The notes beneath the pieces were generated by a model. The model was not told where the DNA came from and did not search any database. It worked only from the letters and a program-made list of their open reading frames with translations. Shown piece by piece: positions 33,601 through 47,942 of a stretch of DNA of 64,000 nucleotides. The position numbers were made by a program, and so were the translations under genes. The DNA comes from Rhynochetos jubatus (lineage: Eukaryota > Chordata > Aves > Eurypygiformes > Rhynochetidae): assembly GCA_027574665.1 (NCBI GenBank), contig CM050676.1:6934157-6998156 (forward strand), written 5' to 3'. The stretch's first letter is position 1. The number at the start of each line of letters is the position of its first letter.

Positions 33601-34456
33601 TTTCTGTTTGGTCGCATTACAGTGCTGCTTCAGATGTCCGTGTTCGGGCAGACGCTTCAACGAGCCGCGCATTCCAGCCTCTCCGAGCCTGTTAGCACAG
33701 AGAAGGTGACCCTGTGGATTTCGACTTTCCCGGGGATACAGAGCTCTGTCTTAAGAGGCATGCAGTGCTCTGCCAAAACAAACAAGGTTTCGCTAAGAAA
33801 TTCCCTCGTAGCTCTTTCCCTTTTGGAGGAAAAGGGAGAGCTTTGTTTCTAAGCTTTGCAAGCGGTCCCGCGCTCTGCCGAAAAGGGAACGAACTGCTAG
33901 AGCACAGCGAGAGAAAACAGCGCAAGCAATTCCTTCCTAGCTCTTTCTGTTGCCGAGGAACTGTGGCACTGTTGGAAGTGGAGATTGCAAGCAACACAGC
34001 GATCCGGCTGCTCTGGCACGCAGTGCTCTGCAAAGGCGCAGCAAGAAGGGACAAGAAATTCTCTCCTAACTCTTTCTGTTTGGTCGCATTACAGTGCTGC
34101 TTCAGATGGCCGTGTTCGGGCAGACGCTTCAACGAGCCGCGCATTCGAGCCTCTCCGAGCCTGTTAGCACAGAGAAGGTGACCCTGTGGATTTCGACTTT
34201 CCCGGGGATACAGAGCTCTGTCTTAAGAGGCATGCAGTGCTCTGCCAAAACAAACAAGGTTTCGCTAAGAAATTCCCTCGTAGCTCTTTCCCTTTTGGAG
34301 GAAAAGGGAGAGGTTTGTTTCTAAGCTTTGCAAGCGGTCCCGCGCTCTGCCGAAAAGGGAACGAACTGCTAGAGCACAGCGAGAGAAAACAGCGCAAGCA
34401 ATTCCTTCCTAGCTCTTTCTGTTGCCGAGGAACTGTGGCACTGTTGGAAGTGGAGA
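30681..34456 (+). repeat. Local tetrameric higher-order repeat (period 1888 bp)
   Basis: Two consecutive four-monomer blocks carry the same allele series. 329C (GAGAGCTTT) occurs at 31953 and 33841, 163C in the same relative monomer, and 125G in the following ones. They differ visibly at position 466 of the last monomer. A further 329C at 35257 is only three monomers on, so the third repeat is shortened or altered. Confidence 0.75.
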
Positions 34457-37400
34457 TTGCAAGCAACACAGCGATCCGGCTGCTCTGGCACGCAGTGCTC
34501 TGCAAAGGCGCAGCAAGAAGGGACAAGAAATTCTCTCCTAACTCTTTCTGTTTGGTCGCATTACAGTGCTGCTTCAGATGGCCGTGTTCGGGCAGACGCT
34601 TCAACGAGCCGCGCATTCGAGCCTCTCCGAGCCTGTTAGCACAGAGAAGGTGACCCTGTGGATTTCGACTTTCCCGGGGATACAGAGCTCTGTCTTAAGA
34701 GGCATGCAGTGCTCTGCCAAAACAAACAAGGTTTCGCTAAGAAATTCCCTCGTAGCTCTTTCCCTTTTGGAGGAAAAGGGAGAGGTTTGTTTCTAAGCTT
34801 TGCAAGCGGTCCCGCGCTCTGCCGAAAAGGGAACGAACTGCTAGAGCACAGCGAGAGAAAACAGCGCAAGCAATTCCTTCCTAGCTCTTTCTGTTGCCGA
34901 GGAACTGTGGCACTGTTGGAACTGGAGATTGCAAGCAACACAGCGATCCGGCTGCTCTGGCACGCAGTGCTCTGCAAAGGCGCAGCAAGAAGGGACAAGA
35001 AATTCTCTCCTAACTCTTTCTGTTTGGTCGCATTACAGTGCTGCTTCAGATGTCCGTGTTCGGGCAGACGCTTCAACGAGCCGCGCATTCGAGCCTCTCC
35101 GAGCCTGTTAGCACAGAGAAGGTGACCCTGTGGATTTCGACTTTCGCGGGGATACAGAGCTCTGTCTTAAGAGGCATGCAGTGCTCTGCCAAAACAAACA
35201 AGGTTTCGCTAAGAAATTCCCTCGTAGCTCTTTCCCTTTTGGAGGAAAAGGGAGAGCTTTGTTTCTAAGCTTTGCAAGCGGTCCCGCGCTCTGCCGAAAA
35301 GGGAACGAACTGCTAGAGCACAGCGAGAGAAAACAGCGCAAGCAATTCCTTCCTAGCTCTTTCTGTTGCCGAGGAACTGTGGCACTGTTGGAACTGGAGA
35401 TTGCAAGCAACACAGCGATCCGGCTGCTCTGGCACGCAGTGCTCTGCAAAGGCGCAGCAAGAAGGGACAAGAAATTCTCTCCTAACTCTTTCTGTTTGGT
35501 CGCATTACAGTGCTGCTTCAGATGTCCGTGTTCGGGCAGACGCTTCAACGAGCCGCGCATTCGAGCCTCTCCGAGCCTGTTAGCACAGAGAAGGTGACCC
35601 TGTGGATTTCGACTTTCCCGGGGATACAGAGCTCTGTCTTAAGAGGCATGCAGTGCTCTGCCAAAACAAACAAGGTTTCGCTAAGAAATTCCCTCGTAGC
35701 TCTTTCCCTTTTGGAGGAAAAGGGAGAGGTTTGTTTCTAAGCTTTGCAAGCGGTCCCGCGCTCTGCCGAAAAGGGAACGAACTGCTAGAGCACAGCGAGA
35801 GAAAACAGCGCAAGCAATTCCTTCCTAGCTCTTTCTGTTGCCGAGGAACTGTGGCACTGTTGGAACTGGAGATTGCAAGCAACACAGCGATCCGGCTGCT
35901 CTGGCACGCAGTGCTCTGCAAAGGCGCAGCAAGAAGGGACAAGAAATTCTCTCCTAACTCTTTCTGTTTGGTCGCATTACAGTGCTGCTTCAGATGTCCG
36001 TGTTCGGGCAGACGCTTCAACGAGCCGCGCATTCGAGCCTCTCCGAGCCTGTTAGCACAGAGAAGGTGACCCTGTGGATTTCGACTTTCCCGGGGATACA
36101 GAGCTCTGTCTTAAGAGGCATGCAGTGCTCTGCCAAAACAAACAAGGTTTCGCTAAGAAATTCCCTCGTAGCTCTTTCCCTTTTGGAGGAAAAGGGAGAG
36201 GTTTGTTTCTAAGCTTTGCAAGCGTTCCCGCGCTCTGCCGAAAAGGGAACGAACTGCTAGAGCACAGCGAGAGAAAACAGCGCAAGCAATTCCTTCCTAG
36301 CTCTTTCTGTTGCCGAGGAACTGTGGCACTGTTGGAAGTGGAGATTGCAAGCAACACAGCGATCCGGCTGCTCTGGCACGCAGTGCTCTGCAAAGGCGCA
36401 GCAAGAAGGGACAAGAAATTCTCTCCTAACTCTTTCTGTTTGGTCGCATTACAGTGCTGCTTCAGATGTCCGTGTTCGAGCAGACGCTTCAACGAGCCGC
36501 GCATTCCAGACTCTCCGAGCCTGTTAGCACAGAGAAGGTGACCCTGTGGATTTCGACTTTCCCGGGGATAGAGAGCTCTGTCTTAAGAGGCATGCAGTGC
36601 TCTGCCAAAACAAACAAGGTTTCGCTAAGAAATTCCCTCGTAGCTCTTTCCCTTTTGGAGGAAAAGGGAGAGGTTTGTTTCTAAGCTTTGCAAGCGGTCC
36701 CGCGCTCTGCCGAAAAGGGAACGAACTGCTAGAGCACAGCGAGAGAAAACAGCGCAAGCAATTCCTTCCTAGCTCTTTCTGTTGCCGAGGAACTGTGGCA
36801 CTGTTGGAAGTGGAGATTGCAAGCAACACAGCGATCCGGCTGCTCTGGCACGCAGTGCTCTGCAAAGGCGCAGCAAGAAGGGACAAGAAATTCTCTCCTA
36901 ACTCTTTCTGTTTGGTCGCATTACAGTGCTGCTTCAGATGGCCGTGTTCGGGCAGACGCTTCAACGAGCCGCGCATTCGAGCCTCTCCGAGCCTGTTAGC
37001 ACAGAGAAGGTGACCCTGTGGATTTCGACTTTCCCGGTGATACAGAGCTCTGTCTTAAGAGGCATGCAGTGCTCTGCCAAAACAAACAAGGTTTCGCTAA
37101 GAAATTCCCTCGTAGCTCTTTCCCTTTTGGAGGAAAAGGGAGAGGTTTGTTTCTAAGCTTTGCAAGCGGTCCCGCGCTCTGCCGAAAAGGGAACGAACTG
37201 CTAGAGCACAGCGAGAGAAAACAGCGCAAGCAATTCCTTCCTAGCTCTTTCTGTTGCCGAGGAACTGTGGCACTGTTGGAACTGGAGATTGCAAGCAACA
37301 CAGCGATCCGGCTGCTCTGGCACGCAGTGCTCTGCAAAGGCGCAGCAAGAAGGGACAAGAAATTCTCTCCTAACTCTTTCTGTTTGGTCGCATTACAGTG

Positions 37401-40400
37401 CTGCTTCAGATGGCCGTGTTCGGGCAGACGCTTCAACGAGCCGCGCATTCGAGCCTCTCCGAGCCTGTTAGCACAGAGAAGGTGACCCTGTGGATTTCGA
37501 CTTTCCCGGGGATACAGAGCTCTGTCTTAAGAGGCATGCAGTGCTCTGCCAAAACAAACAAGGTTTCGCTAAGAAATTCCCTCGTAGCTCTTTCCCTTTT
37601 GGAGGAAAAGGGAGAGGTTTGTTTCTAAGCTTTGCAAGCGGTCCCGCGCTCTGCCGAAAAGGGAACGAACTGCTAGAGCACAGCGAGAGAAAACAGCGCA
37701 AGCAATTCCTTCCTAGCTCTTTCTGTTGCCGAGGAACTGTGGCACTGTTGGAACTGGAGATTGCAAGCAACACAGCGATCCGGCTGCTCTGGCACGCAGT
37801 GCTCTGCAAAGGCGCAGCAAGAAGGGACAAGAAATTCTCTCCTAACTCTTTCTGTTTGGTCGCATTACAGTGCTGCTTCAGATGTCCGTGTTCGGGCAGA
37901 CGCTTCAACGAGCCGCGCATTCGAGCCTCTCCGAGCCTGTTAGCACAGAGAAGGTGACCCTGTGGATTTCGACTTTCGCGGGGATACAGAGCTCTGTCTT
38001 AAGAAGCATGCAGTGCTCTGCCAAAACAAACAAGGTTTCGCTAAGAAATTCCCTCGTAGCTCTTTCCCTTTTGGAGGAAAAGGGAGAGGTTTGTTTCTAA
38101 GCTTTGCAAGCGGTCCCGCGCTCTGCCGAAAAGGGAACGAACTGCTAGAGCACAGCGAGAGAAAACAGCGCAAGCAATTCCTTCCTAGCTCTTTCTGTTG
38201 CCGAGGAACTGTGGCACTGTTGGAACTGGAGATTGCAAGCAACACAGCGATCCGGCTGCTCTGGCACGCAGTGCTCTGCAAAGGCGCAGCAAGAAGGGAC
38301 AAGAAATTCTCTCCTAACTCTTTCTGTTTGGTCGCATTACAGTGCTGCTTCAGATGTCCGTGTTCGGGCAGACGCTTCAACGAGCCGCGCATTCGAGCCT
38401 CTCCGAGCCTGTTAGCACAGAGAAGGTGACCCTGTGGATTTCGACTTTCCCGGGGATACAGAGCTCTGTCTTAAGAGGCATGCAGTGCTCTGCCAAAACA
38501 AACAAGGTTTCGCTAAGAAATTCCCTCGTAGCTCTTTCCCTTTTGGAGGAAAAGGGAGAGGTTTGTTTCTAAGCTTTGCAAGCGGTCCCGCGCTCTGCCG
38601 AAAAGGGAACGAACTGCTAGAGCACAGCGAGAGAAAACAGCGCAAGCAATTCCTTCCTAGCTCTTTCTGTTGCCGAGGAACTGTGGCACTGTTGGAACTG
38701 GAGATTGCAAGCAACACAGCGATCCGGCTGCTCTGGCACGCAGTGCTCTGCAAAGGCGCAGCAAGAAGGGACAAGAAATTCTCTCCTAACTCTTTCTGTT
38801 TGGTCGCATTACAGTGCTGCTTCAGATGTCCGTGTTCGGGCAGACGCTTCAACGAGCCGCGCATTCGAGCCTCTCCGAGCCTGTTAGCACAGAGAAGGTG
38901 ACCCTGTGGATTTCGACTTTCGCGGGGATACAGAGCTCTGTCTTAAGAGGCATGCAGTGCTCTGCCAAAACAAACAAGGTTTCGCTAAGAAATTCCCTCG
39001 TAGCTCTTTCCCTTTTGGAGGAAAAGGGAGAGGTTTGTTTCTAAGCTTTGCAAGCGGTTCCGCGCTCTGCCGAAAAGGGAACGAACTGCTAGAGCACAGC
39101 GAGAGAAAACAGCGCAAGCAATTCCTTCCTAGCTCTTTCTGTTGCCGAGGAACTGTGGCACTGTTGGAACTGGAGATTGCAAGCAACACAGCGATCCGGC
39201 TGCTCTGGCACGCAGTGCTCTGCAAAGGCGCAGCAAGAAGGGACAAGAAATTCTCTCCTAACTCTTTCTGTTTGGTCGCATTACAGTGCTGCTTCAGATG
39301 TCCGTGTTCGGGCAGACGCTTCAACGAGCCGCGCATTCGAGCCTCTCCGAGCCTGTTAGCACAGAGAAGGTGACCCTGTGGATTTCGACTTTCCCGGGGA
39401 TACAGAGCTCTGTCTTAAGAGGCATGCAGTGCTCTGCCAAAACAAACAAGGTTTCGCTAAGAAATTCCCTCGTAGCTCTTTCCCTTTTGGAGGAAAAGGG
39501 AGAGGTTTGTTTCTAAGCTTTGCAAGCGGTCCCGCGCTCTGCCGAAAAGGGAACGAACTGCTAGAGCACAGCGAGAGAAAACAGCGCAAGCAATTCCTTC
39601 CTAGCTCTTTCTGTTGCCGAGGAACTGTGGCACTGTTGGAAGTGGAGATTGCAAGCAACACAGCGATCCGGCTGCTCTGGCACGCAGTGCTCTGCAAAGG
39701 CGCAGCAAGAAGGGACAAGAAATTCTCTCCTAACTCTTTCTGTTTGGTCGCATTACAGTGCTGCTTCAGATGTCCGTGTTCGAGCAGACGCTTCAACGAG
39801 CCGCGCATTCCAGACTCTCCGAGCCTGTTAGCACAGAGAAGGTGACCCTGTGGATTTCGACTTTCCCGGGGATAGAGAGCTCTGTCTTAAGAGGCATGCA
39901 GTGCTCTGCCAAAACAAACAAGGTTTCGCTAAGAAATTCCCTCGTAGCTCTTTCCCTTTTGGAGGAAAAGGGAGAGGTTTGTTTCTAAGCTTTGCAAGCG
40001 GTCCCGCGCTCTGCCGAAAAGGGAACGAACTGCTAGAGCACAGCGAGAGAAAACAGCGCAAGCAATTCCTTCCTAGCTCTTTCTGTTGCCGAGGAACTGT
40101 GGCACTGTTGGAAGTGGAGATTGCAAGCAACACAGCGATCCGGCTGCTCTGGCACGCAGTGCTCTGCAAAGGCGCAGCAAGAAGGGACAAGAAATTCTCT
40201 CCTAACTCTTTCTGTTTGGTCGCATTACAGTGCTGCTTCAGATGGCCGTGTTCGGGCAGACGCTTCAACGAGCCGCGCATTCGAGCCTCTCCGAGCCTGT
40301 TAGCACAGAGAAGGTGACCCTGTGGATTTCGACTTTCCCGGGGATACAGAGCTCTGTCTTAAGAGGCATGCAGTGCTCTGCCAAAACAAACAAGGTTTCG

Positions 40401-41064
40401 CTAAGAAATTCCCTCGTAGCTCTTTCCCTTTTGGAGGAAAAGGGAGAGGTTTGTTTCTAAGCTTTGCAAGCGGTCTCGCGCTCTGCCGAAAAGGGAACGA
40501 ACTGCTAGAGCACAGCGAGAGAAAACAGCGCAAGCAATTCCTTCCTAGCTCTTTCTGTTGCCGAGGAACTGTGGCACTGTTGGAAGTGGAGATTGCAAGC
40601 AACACAGCGATCCGGCTGCTCTGGCACGCAGTGCTCTGCAAAGGCGCAGCAAGAAGGGACAAGAAATTCTCTCCTAACTCTTTCTGTTTGGTCGCATTAC
40701 AGTGCTGCTTCAGATGTCCGTGTTCGGGCAGACGCTTCAACGAGCCGCGCATTCCAGCCTCTCCGAGCCTGTTAGCACAGAGAAGGTGACCCTGTGGATT
40801 TCGACTTTCGCGGGGATACAGAGCTCTGTCTTAAGAGGCATGCAGTGCTCTGCCAAAACAAACAAGGTTTCGCTAAGAAATTCCCTCGTAGCTCTTTCCC
40901 TTTTGGAGGAAAAGGGAGAGCTTTGTTTCTAAGCTTTGCAAGCGGTCCCGCGCTCTGCCGAAAAGGGAACGAACTGCTAGAGCACAGCGAGAGAAAACAG
41001 CGCAAGCAAATCCTTCCTAGCTCTTTCTGTTGCCGAGGAACTGTGGCACTGTTGGAAGTGGAGA
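34457..41064 (+). repeat. Satellite segment with a heptamer-spaced partial repeat
   Basis: The linked 135A/163C/166A monomer at 36479 followed by a 227G/125G monomer recurs at 39783, seven monomers (3304 bp) later. 353T (36225), 222T (37038), 355T (39059), 329C (40921) and 418A (41010) are the other marks. Only satellite monomers are present. Confidence 0.6.
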
Positions 41065-44000
41065 TTGCAAGCAACACAGCGATCCGGCTGCTCTGGCACG
41101 CAGTGCTCTGCAAAGGCGCAGCAAGAAGGGACAAGAAATTCTCTCCTAACTCTTTCTGTTTGGTCGCATTACAGTGCTGCTTCAGATGTCCGTGTTCGGG
41201 CAGACGCTTCAACGAGCCGCGCATTCGAGCCTCTCCGAGCCTGTTAGCACAGAGAAGGTGACCCTGTGGATTTCGACTTTCCCGGGGATAGAGAGCTCTG
41301 TCTTAAGAGGCATGCAGTGCTCTGCCAAAACAAACAAGGTTTCGCTAAGAAATTCCCTCGTAGCTCTTTCCCTTTTGGAGGAAAAGGGAGAGGTTTGTTT
41401 CTAAGCTTTGCAAGCGTTCCCGCGCTCTGCCGAAAAGGGAACGAACTGCTAGAGCACAGCGAGAGAAAACAGCGCAAGCAATTCCTTCCTAGCTCTTTCT
41501 GTTGCCGAGGAACTGTGGCACTGTTGGAAGTGGAGATTGCAAGCAACACAGCGATCCGGCTGCTCTGGCACGCAGTGCTCTGCAAAGGCGCAGCAAGAAG
41601 GGACAAGAAATTCTCTCCTAACTCTTTCTGTTTGGTCGCATTACAGTGCTGCTTCAGATGTCCGTGTTCGGGCAGACGCTTCAACGAGCCGCGCATTCCA
41701 GCCTCTCCGAGCCTGTTAGCACAGAGAAGGTGACCCTGTGGATTTCGACTTTCCCGGGGATACAGAGCTCTGTCTTAAGAGGCATGCAGTGCTCTGCCAA
41801 AACAAACAAGGTTTCCCTAAGAAATTCCCTCGTAGCTCTTTCCCTTTTGGAGGAAAAGGGAGAGGTTTGTTTCTAAGCTTTGCAAGCGGTCCCGCGCTCT
41901 GCCGAAAAGGGAACGAACTGCTAGAGCACAGCAAGAGAAAACAGCGCAAGCAATTCCTTCCTAGCTCTTTCTGTTGCCGAGGAACTGTGGCACTGTTGGA
42001 ACTGGAGATTGCAAGCAACACAGCGATCCGGCTGCTCTGGCACGCAGTGCTCTGCAAGGGCGCAGCAAGAAGGGACAAGAAATTCTCTCCTAACTCTTTC
42101 TGTTTGGTCGCATTACAGTGCTGCTTCAGATGTCCGTGTTCGGGCAGACGCTTCAACGAGCCGCGCATTCGAGCCTCTCCGAGCCTGTTAGCACAGAGAA
42201 GGTGACCCTGTGGATTTCGACTTTCCCGGGGATCCAGAGCTCTGTCTTAAGAGGCATGCAGTGCTCTGCCAAAACAAACAAGGTTTCGCTAAGAAATTCC
42301 CTCGTAGCTCTTTCCCTTTTGGAGGAAAAGGGAGAGGTTTGTTTCTAAGCTTTGCAAGCGGTCCCGCGCTCTGCCGAAAAGGGAACGAACTGCTAGAGCA
42401 CAGCGAGAGAAAACAGCGCAAGCAATTCCTTCCTAGCTCTTTCTGTTGCCGAGGAACTGTGGCACTGTTGGAACTGGAGATTGCAAGCAACACAGCGATC
42501 CGGCTGCTCTGGCACGCAGTGCTCTGCAAAGGCGCAGCAAGAAGGGACAAGAAATTCTCTCCTAACTCTTTCTGTTTGGTCGCATTACAGTGCTGCTTCA
42601 GATGGCCGTGTTCGGGCAGACGCTTCAACGAGCCGCGCATTCCAGCCTCTCCGAGCCTGTTAGCACAGAGAAGGTGACCCTGTGGATTTCGACTTTCCCG
42701 GGGATACAGAGCTCTGTCTTAAGAGGCATGCAGTGCTCTGCCAAAACAAACAAGGTTTCGCTAAGAAATTCCCTCGTAGCTCTTTCCCTTTTGGAGGAAA
42801 AGGGAGAGGTTTGTTTCTAAGCTTTGCAAGCGGTCCCGCGCTCTGCCGAAAAGGGAACGAACTGCTAGAGCACAGCGAGAGAAAACAGCGCAAGCAATTC
42901 CTTCCTAGCTCTTTCTGTTGCCGAGGAACTGTGGCACTGTTGGAAGTGGAGATTGCAAGCAACACAGCGATCCGGCTGCTCTGGCACGCAGTGCTCTGCA
43001 AAGGCGCAGCAAGAAGGGACAAGAAATTCTCTCCTAACTCTTTCTGTTTGGTCGCATTACAGTGCTGCTTCAGATGGCCGTGTTCGGGCAGACGCTTCAA
43101 CGAGCCGCGCATTCGAGCCTCTCCGAGCCTGTTAGCACAGAGAAGGTGACCCTGTGGATTTCGACTTTCCCGGGGATACAGAGCTCTGTCTTAAGAGGCA
43201 TGCAGTGCTCTGCCAAAACAAACAAGGTTTCGCTAAGAAATTCCCTCGTAGCTCTTTCCCTTTTGGAGGAAAAGGGAGAGGTTTGTTTCTAAGCTTTGCA
43301 AGCGGTCCCGCGCTCTGCCGAAAAGGGAACGAACTGCTAGAGCACAGCGAGAGAAAACAGCGCAAGCAATTCCTTCCTAGCTCTTTCTGTTGCCGAGGAA
43401 CTGTGGCACTGTTGGAAGTGGAGATTGCAAGCAACACAGCGATCCGGCTGCTCTGGCACGCAGTGCTCTGCAAAGGCGCAGCAAGAAGGGACAAGAAATT
43501 CTCTCCTAACTCTTTCTGTTTGGTCGCATTACAGTGCTGCTTCAGATGTCCGTGTTCGGGCAGACGCTTCAACGAGCCGCGCATTCCAGCCTCTCCGAGC
43601 CTGTTAGCACAGAGAAGGTGACCCTGTGGATTTCGACTTTCGCGGGGATACAGAGCTCTGTCTTAAGAGGCATGCAGTGCTCTGCCAAAACAAACAAGGT
43701 TTCGCTAAGAAATTCCCTCGTAGCTCTTTCCCTTTTGGAGGAAAAGGGAGAGGTTTGTTTCTAAGCTTTGCAAGCGGTCCCGCGCTCTGCCGAAAAGGGA
43801 ACGAACTGCTAGAGCACAGCGAGAGAAAACAGCGCAAGCAATTCCTTCCTAGCTCTTTCTGTTGCCGAGGAACTGTGGCACTGTTGGAACTGGAGATTGC
43901 AAGCAACACAGCGATCCGGCTGCTCTGGCACGCAGTGCTCTGCAAAGGCGCAGCAAGAAGGGACAAGAAATTCTCTCCTAACTCTTTCTGTTTGGTCGCA

Positions 44001-46728
44001 TTACAGTGCTGCTTCAGATGTCCGTGTTCGGGCAGACGCTTCAACGAGCCGCGCATTCGAGCCTCTCCGAGCCTGTTAGCACAGAGAAGGTGACCCTGTG
44101 GATTTCGACTTTCCCGGGGATAGAGAGCTCTGTCTTAAGAGGCATGCAGTGCTCTGCCAAAACAAACAAGGTTTCGCTAAGAAATTCCCTCGTAGCTCTT
44201 TCCCTTTTGGAGGAAAAGGGAGAGGTTTGTTTCTAAGCTTTGCAAGCGTTCCCGCGCTCTGCCGAAAAGGGAACGAACTGCTAGAGCACAGCGAGAGAAA
44301 ACAGCGCAAGCAATTCCTTCCTAGCTCTTTCTGTTGCCGAGGAACTGTGGCACTGTTGGAAGTGGAGATTGCAAGCAACACAGCGATCCGGCTGCTCTGG
44401 CACGCAGTGCTCTGCAAAGGCGCAGCAAGAAGGGACAAGAAATTCTCTCCTAACTCTTTCTGTTTGGTCGCATTACAGTGCTGCTTCAGATGTCCGTGTT
44501 CGGGCAGACGCTTCAACGAGCCGCGCATTCCAGCCTCTCCGAGCCTGTTAGCACAGAGAAGGTGACCCTGTGGATTTCGACTTTCCCGGGGATACAGAGC
44601 TCTGTCTTAAGAGGCATGCAGTGCTCTGCCAAAACAAACAAGGTTTCCCTAAGAAATTCCCTCGTAGCTCTTTCCCTTTTGGAGGAAAAGGGAGAGGTTT
44701 GTTTCTAAGCTTTGCAAGCGGTCCCGCGCTCTGCCGAAAAGGGAACGAACTGCTAGAGCACAGCAAGAGAAAACAGCGCAAGCAATTCCTTCCTAGCTCT
44801 TTCTGTTGCCGAGGAACTGTGGCACTGTTGGAACTGGAGATTGCAAGCAACACAGCGATCCGGCTGCTCTGGCACGCAGTGCTCTGCAAGGGCGCAGCAA
44901 GAAGGGACAAGAAATTCTCTCCTAACTCTTTCTGTTTGGTCGCAATACAGTGCTGCTTCAGATGTCCGTGTTCGGGCAGACGCTTCAACGAGCCGCGCAT
45001 TCGAGCCTCTCCGAGCCTGTTAGCACAGAGAAGGTGACCCTGTGGATTTCGACTTTCCCGGGGATCCAGAGCTCTGTCTTAAGAGGCATGCAGTGCTCTG
45101 CCAAAACAAACAAGGTTTCGCTAAGAAATTCCCTCGTAGCTCTTTCCCTTTTGGAGGAAAAGGGAGAGGTTTGTTTCTAAGCTTTGCAAGCGGTCCCGCG
45201 CTCTGCCGAAAAGGGAACGAACTGCTAGAGCACAGCGAGAGAAAACAGCGCAAGCAATTCCTTCCTAGCTCTTTCTGTTGCCGAGGAACTGTGGCACTGT
45301 TGGAAGTGGAGATTGCAAGCAACACAGCGATCCGGCTGCTCTGGCACGCAGTGCTCTGCAAAGGCGCAGCAAGAAGGGACAAGAAATTCTCTCCTAACTC
45401 TTTCTGTTTGGTCGCATTACAGTGCTGCTTCAGATGGCCGTGTTCGGGCAGACGCTTCAACGAGCCGCGCATTCCAGCCTCTCCGAGCCTGTTAGCACAG
45501 AGAAGGTGACCCTGTGGATTTCGACTTTCCCGGGGATAGAGAGCTCTGTCTTAAGAGGCATGCAGTGCTCTGCCAAAACAAACAAGGTTTCGCTAAGAAA
45601 TTCCCTCGTAGCTCTTTCCCTTTTGGAGGAAAAGGGAGAGGTTTGTTTCTAAGCTTTGCAAGCGGTCCCGCGCTCTGCCGAAAAGGGAACGAACTGCTGG
45701 AGCACAGCGAGAGAAAACAGCGCAAGCAATTCCTTCCTAGCTCTTTCTGTTGCCGAGGAACTGTGGCACTGTTGGAACTGGAGATTGCAAGCAACACAGC
45801 GATCCGGCTGCTCTGGCACGCAGTGCTCTGCAAAGGCGCAGCAAGAAGGGACAAGAAATTCTCTCCTAACTCTTTCTGTTTGGTCGCATTACAGTGCTGC
45901 TTCAGATGGCCGTGTTCGGGCAGACGCTTCAACGAGCCGCGCATTCGAGCCTCTCCGAGCCTGTTAGCACAGAGAAGGTGACCCTGTGGATTTCGACTTT
46001 CCCGGGGATAGAGAGCTCTGTCTTAAGAGGCATGCAGTGCTCTGCCAAAACAAACAAGGTTTCGCTAAGAAATTCCCTCGTAGCTCTTTCCCTTTTGGAG
46101 GAAAAGGGAGAGGTTTGTTTCTAAGCTTTGCAAGCGGTCCCGCGCTCTGCCGAAAAGGGAACGAACTGCTAGAGCACAGCGAGAGAAAACAGCGCAAGCA
46201 ATTCCTTCCTAGCTCTTTCTGTTGCCGAGGAACTGTGGCACTGTTGGAAGTGGAGATTGCAAGCAACACAGCGATCCGGCTGCTCTGGCACGCAGTGCTC
46301 TGCAAGGGCGCAGCAAGAAGGGACAAGAAATTCTCTCCTAACTCTTTCTGTTTGGTCGCATTACAGTGCTGCTTCAGATGTCCGTGTTCGGGCAGACGCT
46401 TCAACGAGCCGCGCATTCGAGCCTCTCCGAGCCTGTTAGCACAGAGAAGGTGACCCTGTGGATTTCGACTTTCGCGGGGATCCAGAGCTCTGTCTTAAGA
46501 GGCATGCAGTGCTCTGCCAAAACAAACAAGGTTTCGCTAAGAAATTCCCTCGTAGCTCTTTCCCTTTTGGAGGAAAAGGGAGAGGTTTGTTTCTAAGCTT
46601 TGCAAGCGGTCCCGCGCTCTGCCGAAAAGGGAACGAACTGCTAGAGCACAGCGAGAGAAAACAGCGCAAGCAATTCCTTCCTAGCTCTTTCTGTTGCCGA
46701 GGAACTGTGGCACTGTTGGAACTGGAGA
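41065..46728 (+). repeat. Two hexameric blocks (period 2832 bp)
   Basis: 353T recurs at 41417 and 44249, and 397A (AGCAAGAG) at 41933 and 44765, both six monomers apart. The first three monomers of each block share their alleles. The later ones diverge, which suggests partial replacement after the duplication. Confidence 0.75.
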
Positions 46729-47936
46729 TTGCAAGCAACACAGCGATCCGGCTGCTCTGGCACGCAGTGCTCTGCAAAGGCGCAGCAAGAAGGGACAAGA
46801 AATTCTCTCCTAACTCTTTCTGTTTGGTCGCATTACAGTGCTGCTTCAGATGTCCGTGTTCGGGCAGACGCTTCAACGAGCCGCGCATTCGAGCCTCTCC
46901 GAGCCTGTTAGCACAGAGAAGGTGACCCTGTGGATTTCGACTTTCCCGGGGATACAGAGCTCTGTCTTAAGAGGCATGCAGTGCTCTGCCAAAACAAACA
47001 AGGTTTCGCTAAGAAATTCCCTCGTAGCTCTTTCCCTTTTGGAGAAAAAGGGAGAGGTTTGTTTCTAAGCTTTGCAAGCGGTCCCGCGCTCTGCCGAAAA
47101 GGGAACGAACTGCTAGAGCACAGCGAGAGAAAACAGCGCAAGCAATTCCTTCCTAGCTCTTTCTGTTGCCGAGGAACTGTGGCACTGTTGGAACTGGAGA
47201 TTGCAAGCAACACAGGGATCCGGCTGCTCTGGCACGCAGTGCTCTGCAAAGGCGCAGCAAGAAGGGACAAGAAATTCTCTCCTAACTCTTTCTGTTTGGT
47301 CGCATTACAGTGCTGCTTCAGATGTCCGTGTTCGGGCAGACGCTTCAACGAGCCGCGCATTCGAGCCTCTCCGAGCCTGTTAGCACAGAGAAGGTGACCC
47401 TGTGGATTTCGACTTTCCCGGGGATACAGAGCTCTGTCTTAAGAGGCATGCAGTGCTCTGCCAAAACAAACAAGGTTTCGCTAAGAAATTCCCTCGTAGC
47501 TCTTTCCCTTTTGGAGGAAAAGGGAGAGGTTTGTTTCTAAGCTTTGCAAGCGGTCCCGCGCTCTGCCGAAAAGGGAACGAACTGCTAGAGCACAGCGAGA
47601 GAAAACAGCGCAAGCAATTCCTTCCTAGCTCTTTCTGTTGCCGAGGAACTGTGGCACTGTTGCAAGTGGAGATTGCAAGCAACACAGCGATCCGGCTGCT
47701 CTGGCACGCAGTGCTCTGCAAAGGCGCAGCAAGAAGGGACAAGAAATTCTCTCCTAACTCTTTCTGTTTGGTCGCATTACAGTGCTGCTTCAGATGTCCG
47801 TGTTCGGGCAGACGCTTCAACGAGCCGCGCATTCGAGCCTCTCCGAGCCTGTTAGCACAGAGAAGGTGACCCTGTGGATTTCGACTTTCCCGGGGATACA
47901 GAGCTCTGTCTTAAGAGGCATGCAGTGCTCTGCCAA

Positions 47937-47942
47937 AATAAA
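47937..47942 (+). other. AATAAA created by C267T (copy 1 of 4)
   Basis: C267T changes AACAAA to AATAAA, the canonical metazoan polyadenylation hexamer. Function is not implied. The change marks the third monomer type of the hexameric domain. Confidence 0.5.
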
